64,000 nucleotides of DNA, from positions 30,215,129 to 30,279,128 of the forward strand of contig NC_052016.1 of NCBI RefSeq assembly GCF_015832195.1, in the 5' to 3' direction. Positions 49,684 to 61,491 of the stretch are shown in pieces. Source of the stretch: Motacilla alba alba (taxonomy: Eukaryota; Chordata; Aves; Passeriformes; Motacillidae). The translations under genes were made by a program, and so were the position numbers. The notes beneath the pieces are model-generated. The model was not told the origin of the DNA. It worked only from the letters and a program-made list of their open reading frames with translations, and searched no databases. The first letter of the stretch is position 1. Every line of letters begins with the position of its first letter.

Positions 49684-49691
49684 TTTATATA
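49684..49691 (-). promoter_or_regulatory. TATA box of XCL1-like gene 1
   Basis: TATATAAA on the minus strand, 63 bases upstream of the start codon, which predicts a 5' UTR of about 30-35 bases. The sequence upstream of it is shared with copy 2, but the interval between TATA and ATG is about 12 bases longer here. Confidence 0.75.
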
Positions 49692-51055
49692 TTGTCATTC
49701 TGTGGTCTGTTCCTGTGTTCCTTTTTATGGTGTCATGGAGGGGCTGACTTTAAGTGGAAAAATTGAGTTGGCAGTACTTTTTCTGGTGACAGAACCACCT
49801 CCTGTCCCCCACCAGTCCTTCACTAGCCCTCCTGAGAAGGCTTTTCCTGCTCAAACCCACTGTGGTTGCACTTGCTTCTGTGCTGTGACTTGGGGTTATT
49901 TCAAGCTGCAAAAAGTGAGAGCTCTTGCGGAGTAGTGGAAACGTGTAATAAATGTTCCTGTCATTTCACGCTTCAGTTTTGAGACCTTTAGCTAAGGTGC
50001 ACTGGAGAGACACAGTGGGACATTGAGAATTACCTTGCTGGCCAAAGAACCACTGGAAAGGGGAACTGTGAGCTAAAGGACGATGGAAACAGGAACACCT
50101 TAGCTCTCTCCTAAGCAGCTGTGGATGGTTTGTCACATTAGCATGTAGCTGTGGAAGTGTATTGCTGCTATTTCCTATGAGCAGTGGATGTTGTCAGGAC
50201 ACTTGTTTTTGCTTTGTGATTTGATATGGCCAAAGCTGATATCACTGTACTGGAAGAAGCAAGATTGAACACATCTTTGCGTACAGATCCAGATCCAGTA
50301 TGCTTCCTGCCAGTCAGGCATAACTAAAATGTGATGGTTTCAAAGAGGAATAAGAGTTTGTAAATGGTTGTGTCATGGTTTCTTTGCTTTGGTTTGGATT
50401 TTTTTTTTTGTGGCGTGAACTTTCTAGTGCAAAGAATGAGGCCCAAGAAAATAACTAGGCAATGAGAGAGGTACAATCTGTAGAAAAGACAAAAAATTAA
50501 TTGCCCTTTCATGTAAGCATGGTGCTGATAACCAGACCTGTGTCTGTCAGCTTGTTACAATTATACCTCTATCAAAAGTGTCTTTTTTTGCACAGTCTGC
50601 CAACTCTATCACCCAGATTTAAGTGTCCTTTCTATTGAATGTGGTCTGAATTACTGGACAGCATTGCTACAAACCATGTGTTTTGAGCCTGCAAATATTT
50701 GTCACGCCAGTTTTGGACTTCCAGACCACACACAAAGCAGCACCTCAGCTGGCATCATCTTTCAGAGCCAGAAATCTTTTGTGCCCTCTGCAGCTCTGTA
50801 GAAGAATCCAGCTGGGCATGGTGTGAATAGGTAAACACCAAGCTACCTGATGCCTGTGCTTGTTACAGTGGTGTAGAACAGCTGTCAGTGCAAGGACTGG
50901 AGAAATCATGATTATTGTCATTGTTTTGGTGGAAATAGAGGAAATTTTCTTAGAAGGTGGTACCATTTTGAGTTTTGGATTTAGCACGAGAATAGTGTTG
51001 ATAACACGCAGGTATCTAAATTGTTGTTAAGTAATGTTTACTTTGAATCAGGGAC

Positions 51056-52284
51056 TTGCTGGCTGTGGTTGCACAGCATCAGCAGCAATGAAATTTCCCC
51101 TGCTCTTACCCCCATGCCTCTCCTAAGCTGGTTTCTCTTAGTTTTCCAAATTCTTCATAACACCAATGTAAATTCCTTTGCATTGGTAATGTAGTATGTG
51201 GAAGTCAATTTCCTAAGACTCCTCAGTCAAATTAAGTTTGAACCTTGAACTGCGCTCACATACCTGAGTCTTAGGCTTTGAGGGACGGTAAGTTCAGGAA
51301 GAGTCTGCAGGTCTTGCAGGTAGAGCACGTGCTGTGTGGTTTAGCTCTGTACACACACGCATTCTTTGCTCCTTTTGGTTTTGTTCTTTCATCTTGAGTA
51401 TACTGTGCAAACCAGGGAACACCAATGACAAGTAGAAAATTGTAACTGAATGCCTGCTAAACCCACTTGCACCACTAAGGAAGGTGCTATGAAACTAAGC
51501 CAAAGTTTCACCCTCAGCTCCTAAAAGGCATGCCTGATGCCACACAGGCATAACTGTACTGACCTCAAGAGCACTACTGAGAAATCTAATTTAAGTTTGT
51601 GCCTAAGCATTGTAGCAGCCTCATGTTTTGCTGGACACTGGCTGAAATCACTGCTTGAAATGAGATATTCCAACTTTTTGGTACTTGTCAGCTATGAGAT
51701 GCAGGATAAAAACTGATACTTAATCAAAGGGATTTTGAATCATTCCATTAGATGAACAAAGTCAACCTTGGTCTCCCTTCTTCTGGAAAAGATGGTGGCT
51801 GACTTGGACACATCTTCCTCAAAGTTTTGCCAGATTCCGGACCATTTTTACATGAATATTGGGGGTTGATTTACAGGGTATGAAATCACTTTGCAAATTG
51901 GATTTTGTGGATTATTAGTTAGTGATGAGAACATTTTTATATTAAACACCACGCATTTGTGTGTTGCTCAAGTGAAAAGGGGACACCATGCGTCTCTATC
52001 CGAACTTCATCTGGGTCAGAAGAAAATGAAATATTTAGGCTTTATTTTGTGAAAATGGCAACAGATAATGGATCTGGAAAGGACAGAGGCCATAATTATC
52101 TACCCATGTGCAGTCACAAAAAAAAAAAAAAAGGCAGGAATGAGGTTTTCTGTAGAGTTGTGGGATTTTATTGATCATGGATTCCTGTGTTAAGGGAATC
52201 AGCTAAGTTACTGACTGAAGCAATGAATAAATAAATAGAGCCTATTGCGTAGTGCTTAGAGAAAGAACAAACTATAAAGCTAGA
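51056..52284. other. Junction between unit 1 and unit 2
   Basis: This 1.2 kb lies between the end of B1 and the start of A2, so the tandem duplication breakpoint should be in or beside it. No gene was seen. It contains an A15 run at 52118-52132. No matching sequence was recognised to the right of B2 or to the left of A1. Confidence 0.5.
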
Positions 52285-54690
52285 AAAAGAGTTTGGATTT
52301 GGGAAATCATGATCCTGCCACCTTGAGCAAGGGTTCTTTGGGCTCCTAAGAGAGTCTTGTATTCCCAATATACCAATGCTTTAGAGCAGTGCAATGATAT
52401 CTGCTTCCCTTTGGAACGGGAACTCTGAAGCCTTCCTAGTCTGTACCTGTGGGGTTTCAAAGTGCACTGCTCCTACAGAATGACAGAACACGTGGTCTGT
52501 CCTGGTCTGCTCGTGCACGGTCTGCAGATCCAGATAGATGGGTGCCTGGGGGTGTTACTCTTTGCCCTGTTGGCCCCATGGCAGGGGCAGCAGAAGCCGT
52601 GCTACAAAACCAGATTAAAATCAGTTGTCAGTGCTTCTCCTCTCCTTGACAGAGCAAATCTCTCTGACATGCTAATGCCGTGTGGTGTCCTGTTGAAGTC
52701 TTGAGATGTTCTCAGCTTGTAGGAGTTTAGCGGAAGCCTGTTGGAGTTCTCATGCAGTCTCCTGAGGCTTTCTTTGGCCAGGAGAAATGAACTGGGCCCA
52801 GAATCAAGATAAGCTCTTGGGAACTGTGACACTTCTATATTGAATTTTTGTCTGAGGGGATCACAGTTGTCTTGGTTAGGAGAGAAGTGTCATGCTGTAA
52901 TTACAGTTTTGGGATGGTGCATCTTTGAGTCATTGTGCCATTGAATCATCTGTTAGACCGACTTCAGGACAGCTCTGCCAGCACTGCCCAGTTCAGCAGC
53001 AGGCCCTTAGCATTTGTGTCTCCATGCTGAATTATTGAAGAGTGTTGCTGGAGAACGGTGTCACAGTGCTCCTGAATTTCAGTGCTCAGTGATCCTCTGT
53101 GCATCTCTGTGCATCTACTCTGTTGAAGTAGAAAGCCCCTGTGTTTATTTCATATACCTTACAAATACTTCCCTTGCTGGGAGACACTTTGGGTGAAAGA
53201 TACCCAGGTGACTCAGACAACAGTCCTAGAGGTCTCTTGTACCAGAACTCACAGCAGCTCATAGCAAACCCATTTGGTTCTAACAATATTCTTTGATTTC
53301 CTGTACTCTGCTAATCAGTTGATAATGTAAGGATGAAGAAGCAGACCAGTGATGGACTTGAACTAGAAATTAGAGAATAACAAGCTTATCTTAGCATTGA
53401 TTACATAAATAAACATGGATGAGAGTCTTAAAGATTGGCAAACTCTGGCAAACATTTAAAATGAGTATTTCAAATATGACCTGTCTTTGTGCTCAGTAGA
53501 AAGCATCTTATGTACACTCATCGTCTGGTTCAGAACCGAGAGGGAATCGTTTCCATTCTCCTCATCTGAGCTGGGCCAAGAGCATGACACAAGGCAAGCA
53601 CAGGTTGAATTTCTGTCCTTGTATATGGCATCCCACCTTCTCTACTGTGAAAGGGATAAGGATTGTGAAGATTGCTATAGAAACTCTCTTGACATTTTAA
53701 CTGTTCCAGCCCTTGGCTACTTTTCCTGTTATTCAGCATCTGGTGACCACTGATAGTGAAATCAGCCAGAGAACAAACTTTCTAACACAATTGGAAGTAT
53801 TAGAAAGCAGGTTCTGTATTCTCACTGCACACATTTGGAGGATTTTTCCTCTAATCAAACATGTGTAATGAAAGTTTACAGCAGGGTATTTATTCCATCA
53901 TGATCATACATAGTCATTACAATGTACTTCCTAGCTAATGCATAAACATTGCTTTTCCTAGAATTAGTTTTCATGTCTCCATATCTTATTGGAAGTCCTT
54001 TTATGGTCCTAGAGAGTCATCTAAAGGAGTCTCCAATGGTCATATTCAATGGGTGGCCTCAGAATTTTATTGATCTTGCACTAAGCTTCTCTTAAGGCAT
54101 GCACTGTTGTCTCTTGTTGCATAACTTTGTCAGAAAACCCACAGTGTTCCTCATCATTGTAGCTTCCATCCTGTGTGTCTCCTTTCATAAAATTATTTTA
54201 CCTAATTTGCTAGTTAGTCTTCAAGCTCTACTTTGTGGCTTCAAGGGAACTGAAAATTTCTCCATGTTGTATGTCATCACAGAGGCCATTCCCACATGAA
54301 CAATAATTTGGTTTTATTACCAAATATAGTAGTATTGAGATGGTCTAGACTGAGAGGCCAGAAACCTGGTGTCTTCTCCCTACAGAGAGAAGAGAAAAGA
54401 TGTTTTGAACACCTTCAAAACTAGATTTTCCTCTTAGGATTTACCTCTGTTCTAATGGGTACCAGCAGAGGAAGCAAGAAGGGAAATAAATTGAGATCCT
54501 TATTACCTGAAGTGTGGCTTAGGAAAGCGCGCAGAGGAGTTTATGAAGCACAGGAGAAGCTGAGTGATTGGCATTTCAGTTCATCCAGAGAGTGATTGGG
54601 TAGGGATGCCAGTTGTGGGCCCTTAGTTCGGTTTAGGTCTTCCAATGAGATCCAAAAGTATTGGCCTGGATTGATGCCCATGAGCTGGCC
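52285..54690. repeat. Segmental duplication block A, copy 2
   Basis: Matches 30318-32853. It lacks the solo LTR at 32104-32785 of copy 1 and keeps that element's empty site near 54615, but it carries its own 526-bp insert at 53751-54276. The left edge near 52285 is more diverged than the core, so the true edge is approximate. Confidence 0.9.
53751..54276 (-). mobile_element. Solo LTR, minus strand (526 bp)
   Basis: Block A1 runs straight from CTGGTGACCAC into AGAGGCC at about 31760-31775, while here 526 bases intervene. Read on the minus strand the insert starts TGACATACAAC and ends CTATCA, contains a TATA-like CATAAAAGG near 54000 and an AATAAA near 53890, about 110 bases apart, as expected for U3-R-U5. 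Flanks are CCAC and TCAC, a possible 4-bp target duplication with one mismatch. There is no internal retroviral sequence. Confidence 0.7.
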
Positions 54691-55014
54691 AGGATCTTGG
54701 GGTTACCCAGTAGCACCCCACACCATGCACAGAGGACAGAGGGAGGTAGGTTGGGTTGGTGCATGGGGTCTGCAGTGGTGAGCAGTCCTGAGCAATCCTG
54801 AGCAATCACATGGTGAGTGAATTATCTGTCTGGTATACTCTGCTATTTGTATAGTTGTTGTGACTGTTTGTTTTCTTATCTCAAACCTTGATTATCACCT
54901 TTTGTATCTCCAGTTCTTCTCTCAATCCTGCAGCAGGGGGATGGAGGAGGTGAGTGAGCAGCACTTTCTGGGGTGTTTAATTGGGAATATTAAATTGGGG
55001 AGTACCATTCCTAG

Positions 55015-55257
55015 ATGATAGCCGCTTTTTGTCTGTTTTCTTTATAGCAACCTGCATCCATACATGATCAGGCCTTACTGAGATCCTTATACCTTTTGTG
55101 ATAATAACCTATAGGAACAAAGAAAGGAAACCAGGTGGCCATCAAATTCCAGTCTCTATACTCAGGTTGGCTGTTCTTGGTTTTCATGCAGAACATGAGG
55201 AAAAATGTGGTAAAACAATATCTAATGCTGGAATTAGTAGGTGTGTGTGTCTGCTCT
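55015..55257 (-). pseudogene. XCL1 relic: exon 3 and part of intron 2
   Basis: On the minus strand an acceptor-like CCTATAG is followed from 55108 by sequence aligning with exon 3 of both intact genes. It reads, in one frame, ITKGIRISVRPDHVWMQVAIKK, and the intron side (55109-55240) also aligns, including GAGGAAAAATGTGGTAAAAC. The position of the second conserved cysteine is Ser (TCA in place of TGT), and one base is missing just after the acceptor, which breaks the reading frame seen in the intact genes. The homology stops abruptly at 55257, where block B2 begins. Exons 1 and 2 of this relic are absent here. Confidence 0.75.
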
Positions 55258-56147
55258 GCAGAGCAGTGAACTGTAAAGACTGGCTTTTAGAGTAGTCTGA
55301 CCTTATTTCTATGGTGCAGTTTGGAAGTGCTGCAGTTCCATGAGTATCACTAAGAGGTTATGTAGTATGAAAAGCCCATAGATTAGCAGCAGTGCAGGCT
55401 CTGTCCATATGGTAATATGCGGGGAACTTCATTCCAGAAGCACCTCTGCCTATACCTCTTCTCTACTCCTTAAGATCCTCAAATGCCATTTTTCTCTTTC
55501 TCTGAACAGAGAGCTCTTCAGTTTCTGCTTCTGATAACATGGGGAGAACACAAGCATGGCAGGAACTTTGCATTTTAAGCACATGAACTTTTGAAGAGGT
55601 ATTGTCTGAAATGTGAGCTTTAGAGCTGAAATATGATGTAGAAAGCTTGGAATCAGATAATTCAAAAGCAATCAGTTAGCAATAGCGTCAGCTCTAGCTA
55701 ACTTGCCCATAAATTCTCAGATTTGTGGTGTCATCTTGGTACCTGTTTCAGCAGTATCCATCTGCATTATAATCCTACAAGCAAACTTGCCATTTGATTC
55801 AGATTTATAGTAAGTTTATTAAAATTTAAAGACTTCTGTTAGCAGCATGTATCAGTTGTAAGACAATAAGACATTTATACATACATAGCTGTCTAGGGCA
55901 GGGAGTTCCTATGAGTTTGTGAAATACAGATTCCAGCCATGGTTTGTTCTTATTTGAAGAAAAACAATGGGAAAAGCAAACCAATTGTTTCAGGTTTGTC
56001 TCATATGAGGGTGAATAACTAGATTATACAGCACCTTCTTAAAACCGGCACTCAATGTAGAATAGTCTGCTCTCCATCAGGAGGGAAGTCTACACTCTTC
56101 CAGCTCTGTGGAAGGTGAGTTTGTGTTTTTTCAGAGAGTTTTTGGCA

Positions 56148-56153
56148 TTTATT
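56148..56153 (-). terminator. Poly(A) signal of XCL1-like gene 2
   Basis: AATAAA on the minus strand in the context TTTTAATAAATGCC, about 80 bases after the stop codon. It sits closer to the stop than the copy 1 signal and in different sequence. Confidence 0.6.
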
Positions 56154-56230
56154 AAAAGCAAGGAAATAAAAGCAGATAGTAAGGTTTCCTTGTTACTTGC
56201 AGCACTGATGTTGATTCCAGCTGGTTGGCC

Positions 56231-59200
56231 TTAGAAGCTTGGATTATTGCGTTTGGCAGCACGGCTTTCATCTATTCTCTTTATAGCAGCTTGAACCCAC
56301 TTCTGATTAGCACTTACACAGATCCTGATACCTCCCGCATTGATGAACCTATCAAAAAAGGACAGCAAACCAGCTGGGCATTAAATTCCAGTCTCTAAAC
56401 CCAAGTCTGTTCTTGGTTTTGATGCACAACATGAGGAAAAATGTGGTAAAACAATATGAAATGCTGGAGTTTGTAAATGTTAGTAAGAATAACACCAGTT
56501 AGTGATGTCAGTTCCCTGTTCATGGCATAGGTACATATGTAGCATACGTGATCATGTACATATAGACTGATTTTAGATAAATGAGCATACCTTCTCTTCT
56601 GGGACTTTATGCTAAATCTTGATGAACATTTATCTCCCAGGAGCAGATCCCAGATGTGATAAAAATGCATGCATTTGAGCTCAGAGGACCAAACACAGCT
56701 CCTGGCAAGACTCAGAGTTACCCCATACTCTTTTACATTATTTTTCCCCTTGACTTAGTTCATGCATGGAGCCTCTGACTGCTCTGCCCTTGTTGAGATT
56801 ATTCCCCACTCACTGGGCACAAAGATGTGAGCTGGTCAGTGAGCTTCCTGCCATCGTTTATGAGCAGAACACATCTCTCAGCTCTCTGAGGCCTGCTCCT
56901 CTCCCCTCACTCCCTCAGGTGCCATGTGGCATGGAAGAACTGGAAGGGTGACCTGGACTAGCCAGATTTAGTGAGTTGGGCCAGCAGAATTGTCTTCCGC
57001 TGCCCCTTCCCTATTTGATGGTTTTGTGTTTGCATAAGGAAGTCTGAAGGGTGCATGAGATACTTACATGATGGCATCTGTTGGTACTTGTTGCTTTTCA
57101 TAGCTCACAAGATTTCGGATGTTCAACTGCTTTGTAGACAGAGCTACACACCTGAATTTGCGCATGGGCTGACTGCTAACGCTCCCTAGAAGGGAAAAAT
57201 AGATAAATTACAAAGGGAGTAAATACTTCTATTGATATTTAGCCATAATTGCTTAATAAACTATGAATTCCAGAAGATTTCCAGTTGTGGTTAGACCATG
57301 AGAGTCTCATGATGTACAGCCACTATACCAGTTATACCAGAGAGACTAAGCTATTTTTTGTGATGCCTCCTACCATCTCTAAAGTATTGTCTATCCCTAT
57401 GGAGTCACTGCTTCCGTTATAGTAAAAGAAGTTGACATCATTCATAATTAAGTCTGCATCATCTGCAAGTAAGTACCCATATGGAAGTAACATTTAGAAC
57501 TGGCACTTTATTGGGTGGATTTACACATATCTTTTGAATATGGATTAGTAATTCCTCTTATTTTCCAAGTGAAGAAAAGGAAAGCAAGGCTACTTCTCTC
57601 ACATTCAATAGTAGTATTAACAAAAATTGTTAACAGAAAGGGAGATATACCTGCCAGAAGAATAAGTGCTTATAACCTCTGGCTATAACTCTGATTTCAT
57701 AGGCAGTGGGGTGATTCTTAATCCTTGCTTTCCTCCAAAATTTTGATACAATTCAGAGAAATGCAGTGGTGATTAAGAAAGAGGATCACAATATTGGTAT
57801 AAAATTCTCTGGGCACTTGTTATCTTACGTGATGATAAGTAAAAATGGGAGCTCATTCAAGTACCATGGAGTTTACGTTACTGTTAGTCTCCACTTGCCA
57901 GCTTCTGGTTTACTCCTGTTCACAGAAGACAGGTTTGGGAACGAATGCAGGGGAGAAAAAGTAGACTGCCCTACTCTGTGGTTTCTTTCTAAAGAATTTG
58001 GAGAGGTAGTGGCTTTAGAAAAGTCCAAGAGCTGTTGTGGTGCATCTTGCTAAATGTAAAACCTGCTGCACACAGTCTCACGATTGAGATAATTGGAATA
58101 GCTGAGACAAATGCACAGCAGTCTTTGAAGAAGGTGTGGGATAGCCAGTACACAGGTACTGGCAGATCTGCTAATTCCTGAGACTTTGTTTGCCTGAAGG
58201 AATATCTCTCTTGATCTTGCTTTAGTAACGAGTAACACAACATAGTTTTCTTATGTTTCATGACACATTTCCTACTGCCTCTAACTGGTTTTCAAAATGT
58301 GGCATTAACAGAGCTCAAAGACAGGCAAGCAATTATTATGAGGCCTGGAAATATTTCCTCTGCTGCTACACAACCTTCAGGGAATGGATGCAGGGAACAG
58401 CAGCAAAATTTCTCAAGACTGGCAACAAACCCCAACTGCTCTGAGCCTAGAACTACCCTTTTTTCCCAGGTGTATTTGGGTGGGGTTTTTTTTTCATTCT
58501 TTCTAGTCCTTTTCTTCTCTCTCTTGTAGGCCATCTCAGTGTGCTTTTTTTCAAACTTGGTGATACTTCGGGAAAATTACACAGCCTGGACAATGACATT
58601 GTCTGTGATATGAAGCCACTACTGCCAGGATGAAGAGCAGAGTCACCAATGAAGACAGGAGGATGTAGTGGGATGTAACTGGAGAGGCAGTGGGTCAGCC
58701 TGAAGGCTGTGTAGCTTCATAGTCCTGTGAATGCTTAGCAGGTCTCAGTTTGGGTTTGGTGTGGGTTTGTGAGGATACCTTTTCTCTGTGTTTCTGAGTG
58801 CATATTTGTGGATTTGCATGTAGCTTGCGTATCAGTGGTTTATGTGAAATCTACTTGTGATGAGATGATGCTTGTAATGGATCTATGTTCGTGTTTCTCC
58901 ATGATCCATGGAGCCTAACCCAAAAGTCACTGAGCTAACCAGCACTGCAGAGAAACTTATGTAAAGCATGGCTAATAAACACAGCTCATCTCAGTGTTGA
59001 TAACTGCTTTGAAAGAAGATGCTCAGTTGTATGATTCAGTGGAAAGAGAAGATATTGTATAAATCTATTACTCCCTTTTTAGTTATTGTTCTTATTTTCC
59101 CTGCCTGTACAAAAAGTTTATCTAGAAACAAGTGAATAAACAATATGGAACTTATAAACAATGAAGAACTTCTTAAAATGTAGATATTAGAAAGATTAAG

Positions 59201-59752
59201 ACTGTATAATTAGAGGAAGACATATAACAGTTAATACACTACAATTCATATAAAAGTAATCTACCTGGGAAAAGGAAAATTTATGTCTTATCCAAGTAAT
59301 ATTTTTCATGAAATGTTATTAACCTATAGTACACACAGGTATATGGAATCAGTAAGACTAAAAGACACTGTGCCTTCAAGATTTTTTTGTTTGTCAATCA
59401 ACAAATCTTCAAGATTTATTGATTTTAAGTGGGAAACCATTGCACAGAAACCTTATAAGGGCCCTAGGCACAGAATCTCTCCTTGCATTAATGCAGAAAC
59501 CAACCACCATCTGGCAGGACATCAGATGAAATTGCTCATAAGCTGCCTTTCTTGCAGATTTCATCTGGATGTCTTGTGTGTTTTATCATGTCAAACAGCT
59601 GTCTGCAACAATAAATTTTGCTTATGAGACCACAGATGCAGTGTGGAGCAATTCTTGTCCTCCTCTTGAGTTGCAAACTTACCTTTGTCCGCATGCACAG
59701 TGAAGACACCAAGCCAGAAGAGGAGCAGGATTGCTGCAGTGTGGAGCTTCAT
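56231..59752 (-). CDS. XCL1: Lymphotactin-like C chemokine, copy 2 (three exons, 101 aa, altered C terminus)
   Basis: Exons are 59683-59752, 57068-57185 and 56231-56348, with the same splice sites and phases as copy 1. The signal peptide is the same as far as FTVH, then AD replaces MV at residues 21-22. In the mature domain one residue differs (Cys36-Val-Ala instead of Cys36-Val-Thr), and both cysteines are kept. A one-base deletion in the last codons (TTT to TT on the plus strand near 56247) turns the KRK ending into KRNNPSF before the next stop at 56231-56233. It is otherwise complete, so it is probably an expressed paralogue. A sequencing error in the short homopolymer would restore the copy 1 ending. 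Confidence 0.9.
57642..58672. other. Intron 1 segment present only in copy 2
   Basis: Copy 1 reads straight through AACAGAAAGGGATGTA at about 48531-48546. Here about 1030 bases lie between CAGAAAGGGA and GGGATGTAACTGG. The shared GGGA at both edges fits either a microhomology deletion in copy 1 or an insertion with a 4-bp duplication. The segment has no TG...CA ends, tail or domain that I recognise, so deletion in copy 1 is the simpler reading. Confidence 0.6.
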
Positions 59753-59802
59753 CGCTGTGGCTTCTGTTTCAAGGCAGAACAGAAATTTGCTCTCTCACAG
59801 GG

Positions 59803-59810
59803 TTTATATA
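59803..59810 (-). promoter_or_regulatory. TATA box of XCL1-like gene 2
   Basis: TATATAAA on the minus strand, 51 bases upstream of the start codon. The interval to the ATG is 12 bases shorter than in copy 1 and differs in sequence, while flanking sequence on both sides is nearly identical. Confidence 0.75.
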
Positions 59811-60910
59811 TTGTCATTCTGTGGTCTGTTCCTGTGTTCCTTTTTATGGTGTCATGGAGGGGCTGACTTTAAGTGGAAAAATTGAGTTGGCAGTACTTTT
59901 TCTGGTGACAGAACCACCTCCTGTCCCCCACCAGTCCTTCACTAGCCCTCCTGAGAAGGCTTTTCCTGCTCAAACCCACTGTGGTTGCACTTGCTTCTGT
60001 GCTGTGACTTGGGGTTATTTCAAGCTGCAAAAAGTGAGAGCTCTTGTGGAGTAGTGGAAACGTGTAATAAATGTTCCTGTCATTTCACGCTTCAGTTTTG
60101 AGACCTTTAGCTAAGGTGCACTGGAGAGACACAGTGGGACATTGAGAATTACCTTGCTGGCCAAAGAACCACTGGAAAGGGGAACTGTGAGCTAAAGGAC
60201 GATGGAAACAGGAACACCTTAGCTCTCTCCTAAGCAGCTGTGGATGGTTTGTCACATTAGCATGTAGCTGTGGAAGTGTATTGCTGCTATTTCCTATGAG
60301 CAGTGGATGTTGTCAGGACACTTGTGTTTGCTTTGTGATTTGATATGGCCAAAGCTGATATCACTGTACTGGAAGAAGCAAGACTGAACACATCTTTGCG
60401 TACAGATCCAGATCCAGTATGCTTCCTGCCAGTCAGGCATAACTAAAATGTGATGGTTTCAAAGAGGAATAAGAGTTTGTAAATGGTTGTGTCATGGTTT
60501 CTTTGCTTTGGTTTGGATTTTTTTTTTTGTGGCGTGAACTTTCTAGTGCAAAGAATGAGGCCCAAGAAAATAACTAGGCAATGAGAGAGGTACAATCTGT
60601 AGAAAAGACAAAAAATTAATTGCCCTTTCATGTAAGCATGGTGCTGATAACCAGACCTGTGTCTGTCAGCTTGTTACAATTATACCTCTATCAAAAGTGT
60701 CTTTTTTTGCACAGTCTGCCAACTCTATCACCCAGATTTAAGTGTCCTTTCTATTGAATGTGGTCTGAATTACTGGACAGCATTGCTACAAACCATGTGT
60801 TTTGAGCCTGCAAATATTTGTCACGCCAGTTTTGGACTTCCAGACCACACACAAAGCAGCACCTCAGCTGGCATCATCTTTCAGAGCCTCACAGCAGAAA
60901 TCTTCTCACA

Positions 60911-61491
60911 TGCTGTGAGAAAGGAAGTCCACCTCTCCTGAATTTTTATTAGTTTTAATAAATTATAATAAGGGACAGTCATAAAGCAAAAGTTTGCAGT
61001 TACAGGCCTGGGTGCATGGCAAGGACAGAGGCACACCCACTTCTTCAGTCTGCAGTCTTTTACACTGTTATAGTTGTTTTACTTCCTTAGATGATTTTGC
61101 AGGTTTATTTTGGGCTTGTTGACTACAGTTTTGCTTCAGATTTTTGTAGTGTTTGCACAGTTCAATACTTGCAGACATCAGCAGTCTAGGGTCTTCTGAC
61201 CCCACTTTAAACTTGATACTCTTCCTTTTATGGTCTTCTGCTTTCCACTTATTCCATTTTGGATATACATTTTGCAATAGCAAGCATATCTTCACATACA
61301 TCTTTTGCAAGCCCACTTACATCTTGTGAAAGCCTTGCTTCCCCTATTACACTGCCCACAAACAATTAAAATTTTATCATACTTAAAAAGCAGTTTAACA
61401 CTTACAATAATTAATTATAAACAAGTACATTTTTATAATTAACACAAATAAATTGTAGCGAAAGCCAACTATTACATAGCCGTTTATAACA
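60911..61491 (-). mobile_element. LTR-like insertion in block B2
   Basis: Block B1 passes directly from CAGAGCCAGAAATCTT to CCTCTGCAG (about 50762-50790), while B2 has about 600 extra bases between the same landmarks. Read on the minus strand the insert starts TGTTATAAACGGC and ends CTCACAGCA, with TTTATTAAAA-type poly(A) context near 60955, consistent with a solo LTR of an avian class II element. No clean target duplication was found, so the exact ends are uncertain. Confidence 0.55.

Larger units (their letters stand above)
45708..51055. repeat. Segmental duplication block B, copy 1 (contains XCL1-like gene 1)
   Basis: This block matches 55258-61755 in the same orientation and is nearly identical by eye over the gene and its flanks. 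Main differences: about 240 and 180 bases near 46460-46700 and 46820-47010 are absent from copy 2; about 1030 bases of intron 1 in copy 2 (57642-58672) are absent here; and an LTR-like insert in copy 2 (about 60911-61491) is absent here. The left edge is sharp: AGAGCAGTGAACTG begins both blocks. Confidence 0.9.

Noticed and set aside
52118..52132. A15 run as a possible retroposon tail
   Set aside because: No recognisable retroposed body or target duplication beside it; left as a simple homopolymer near the duplication junction.
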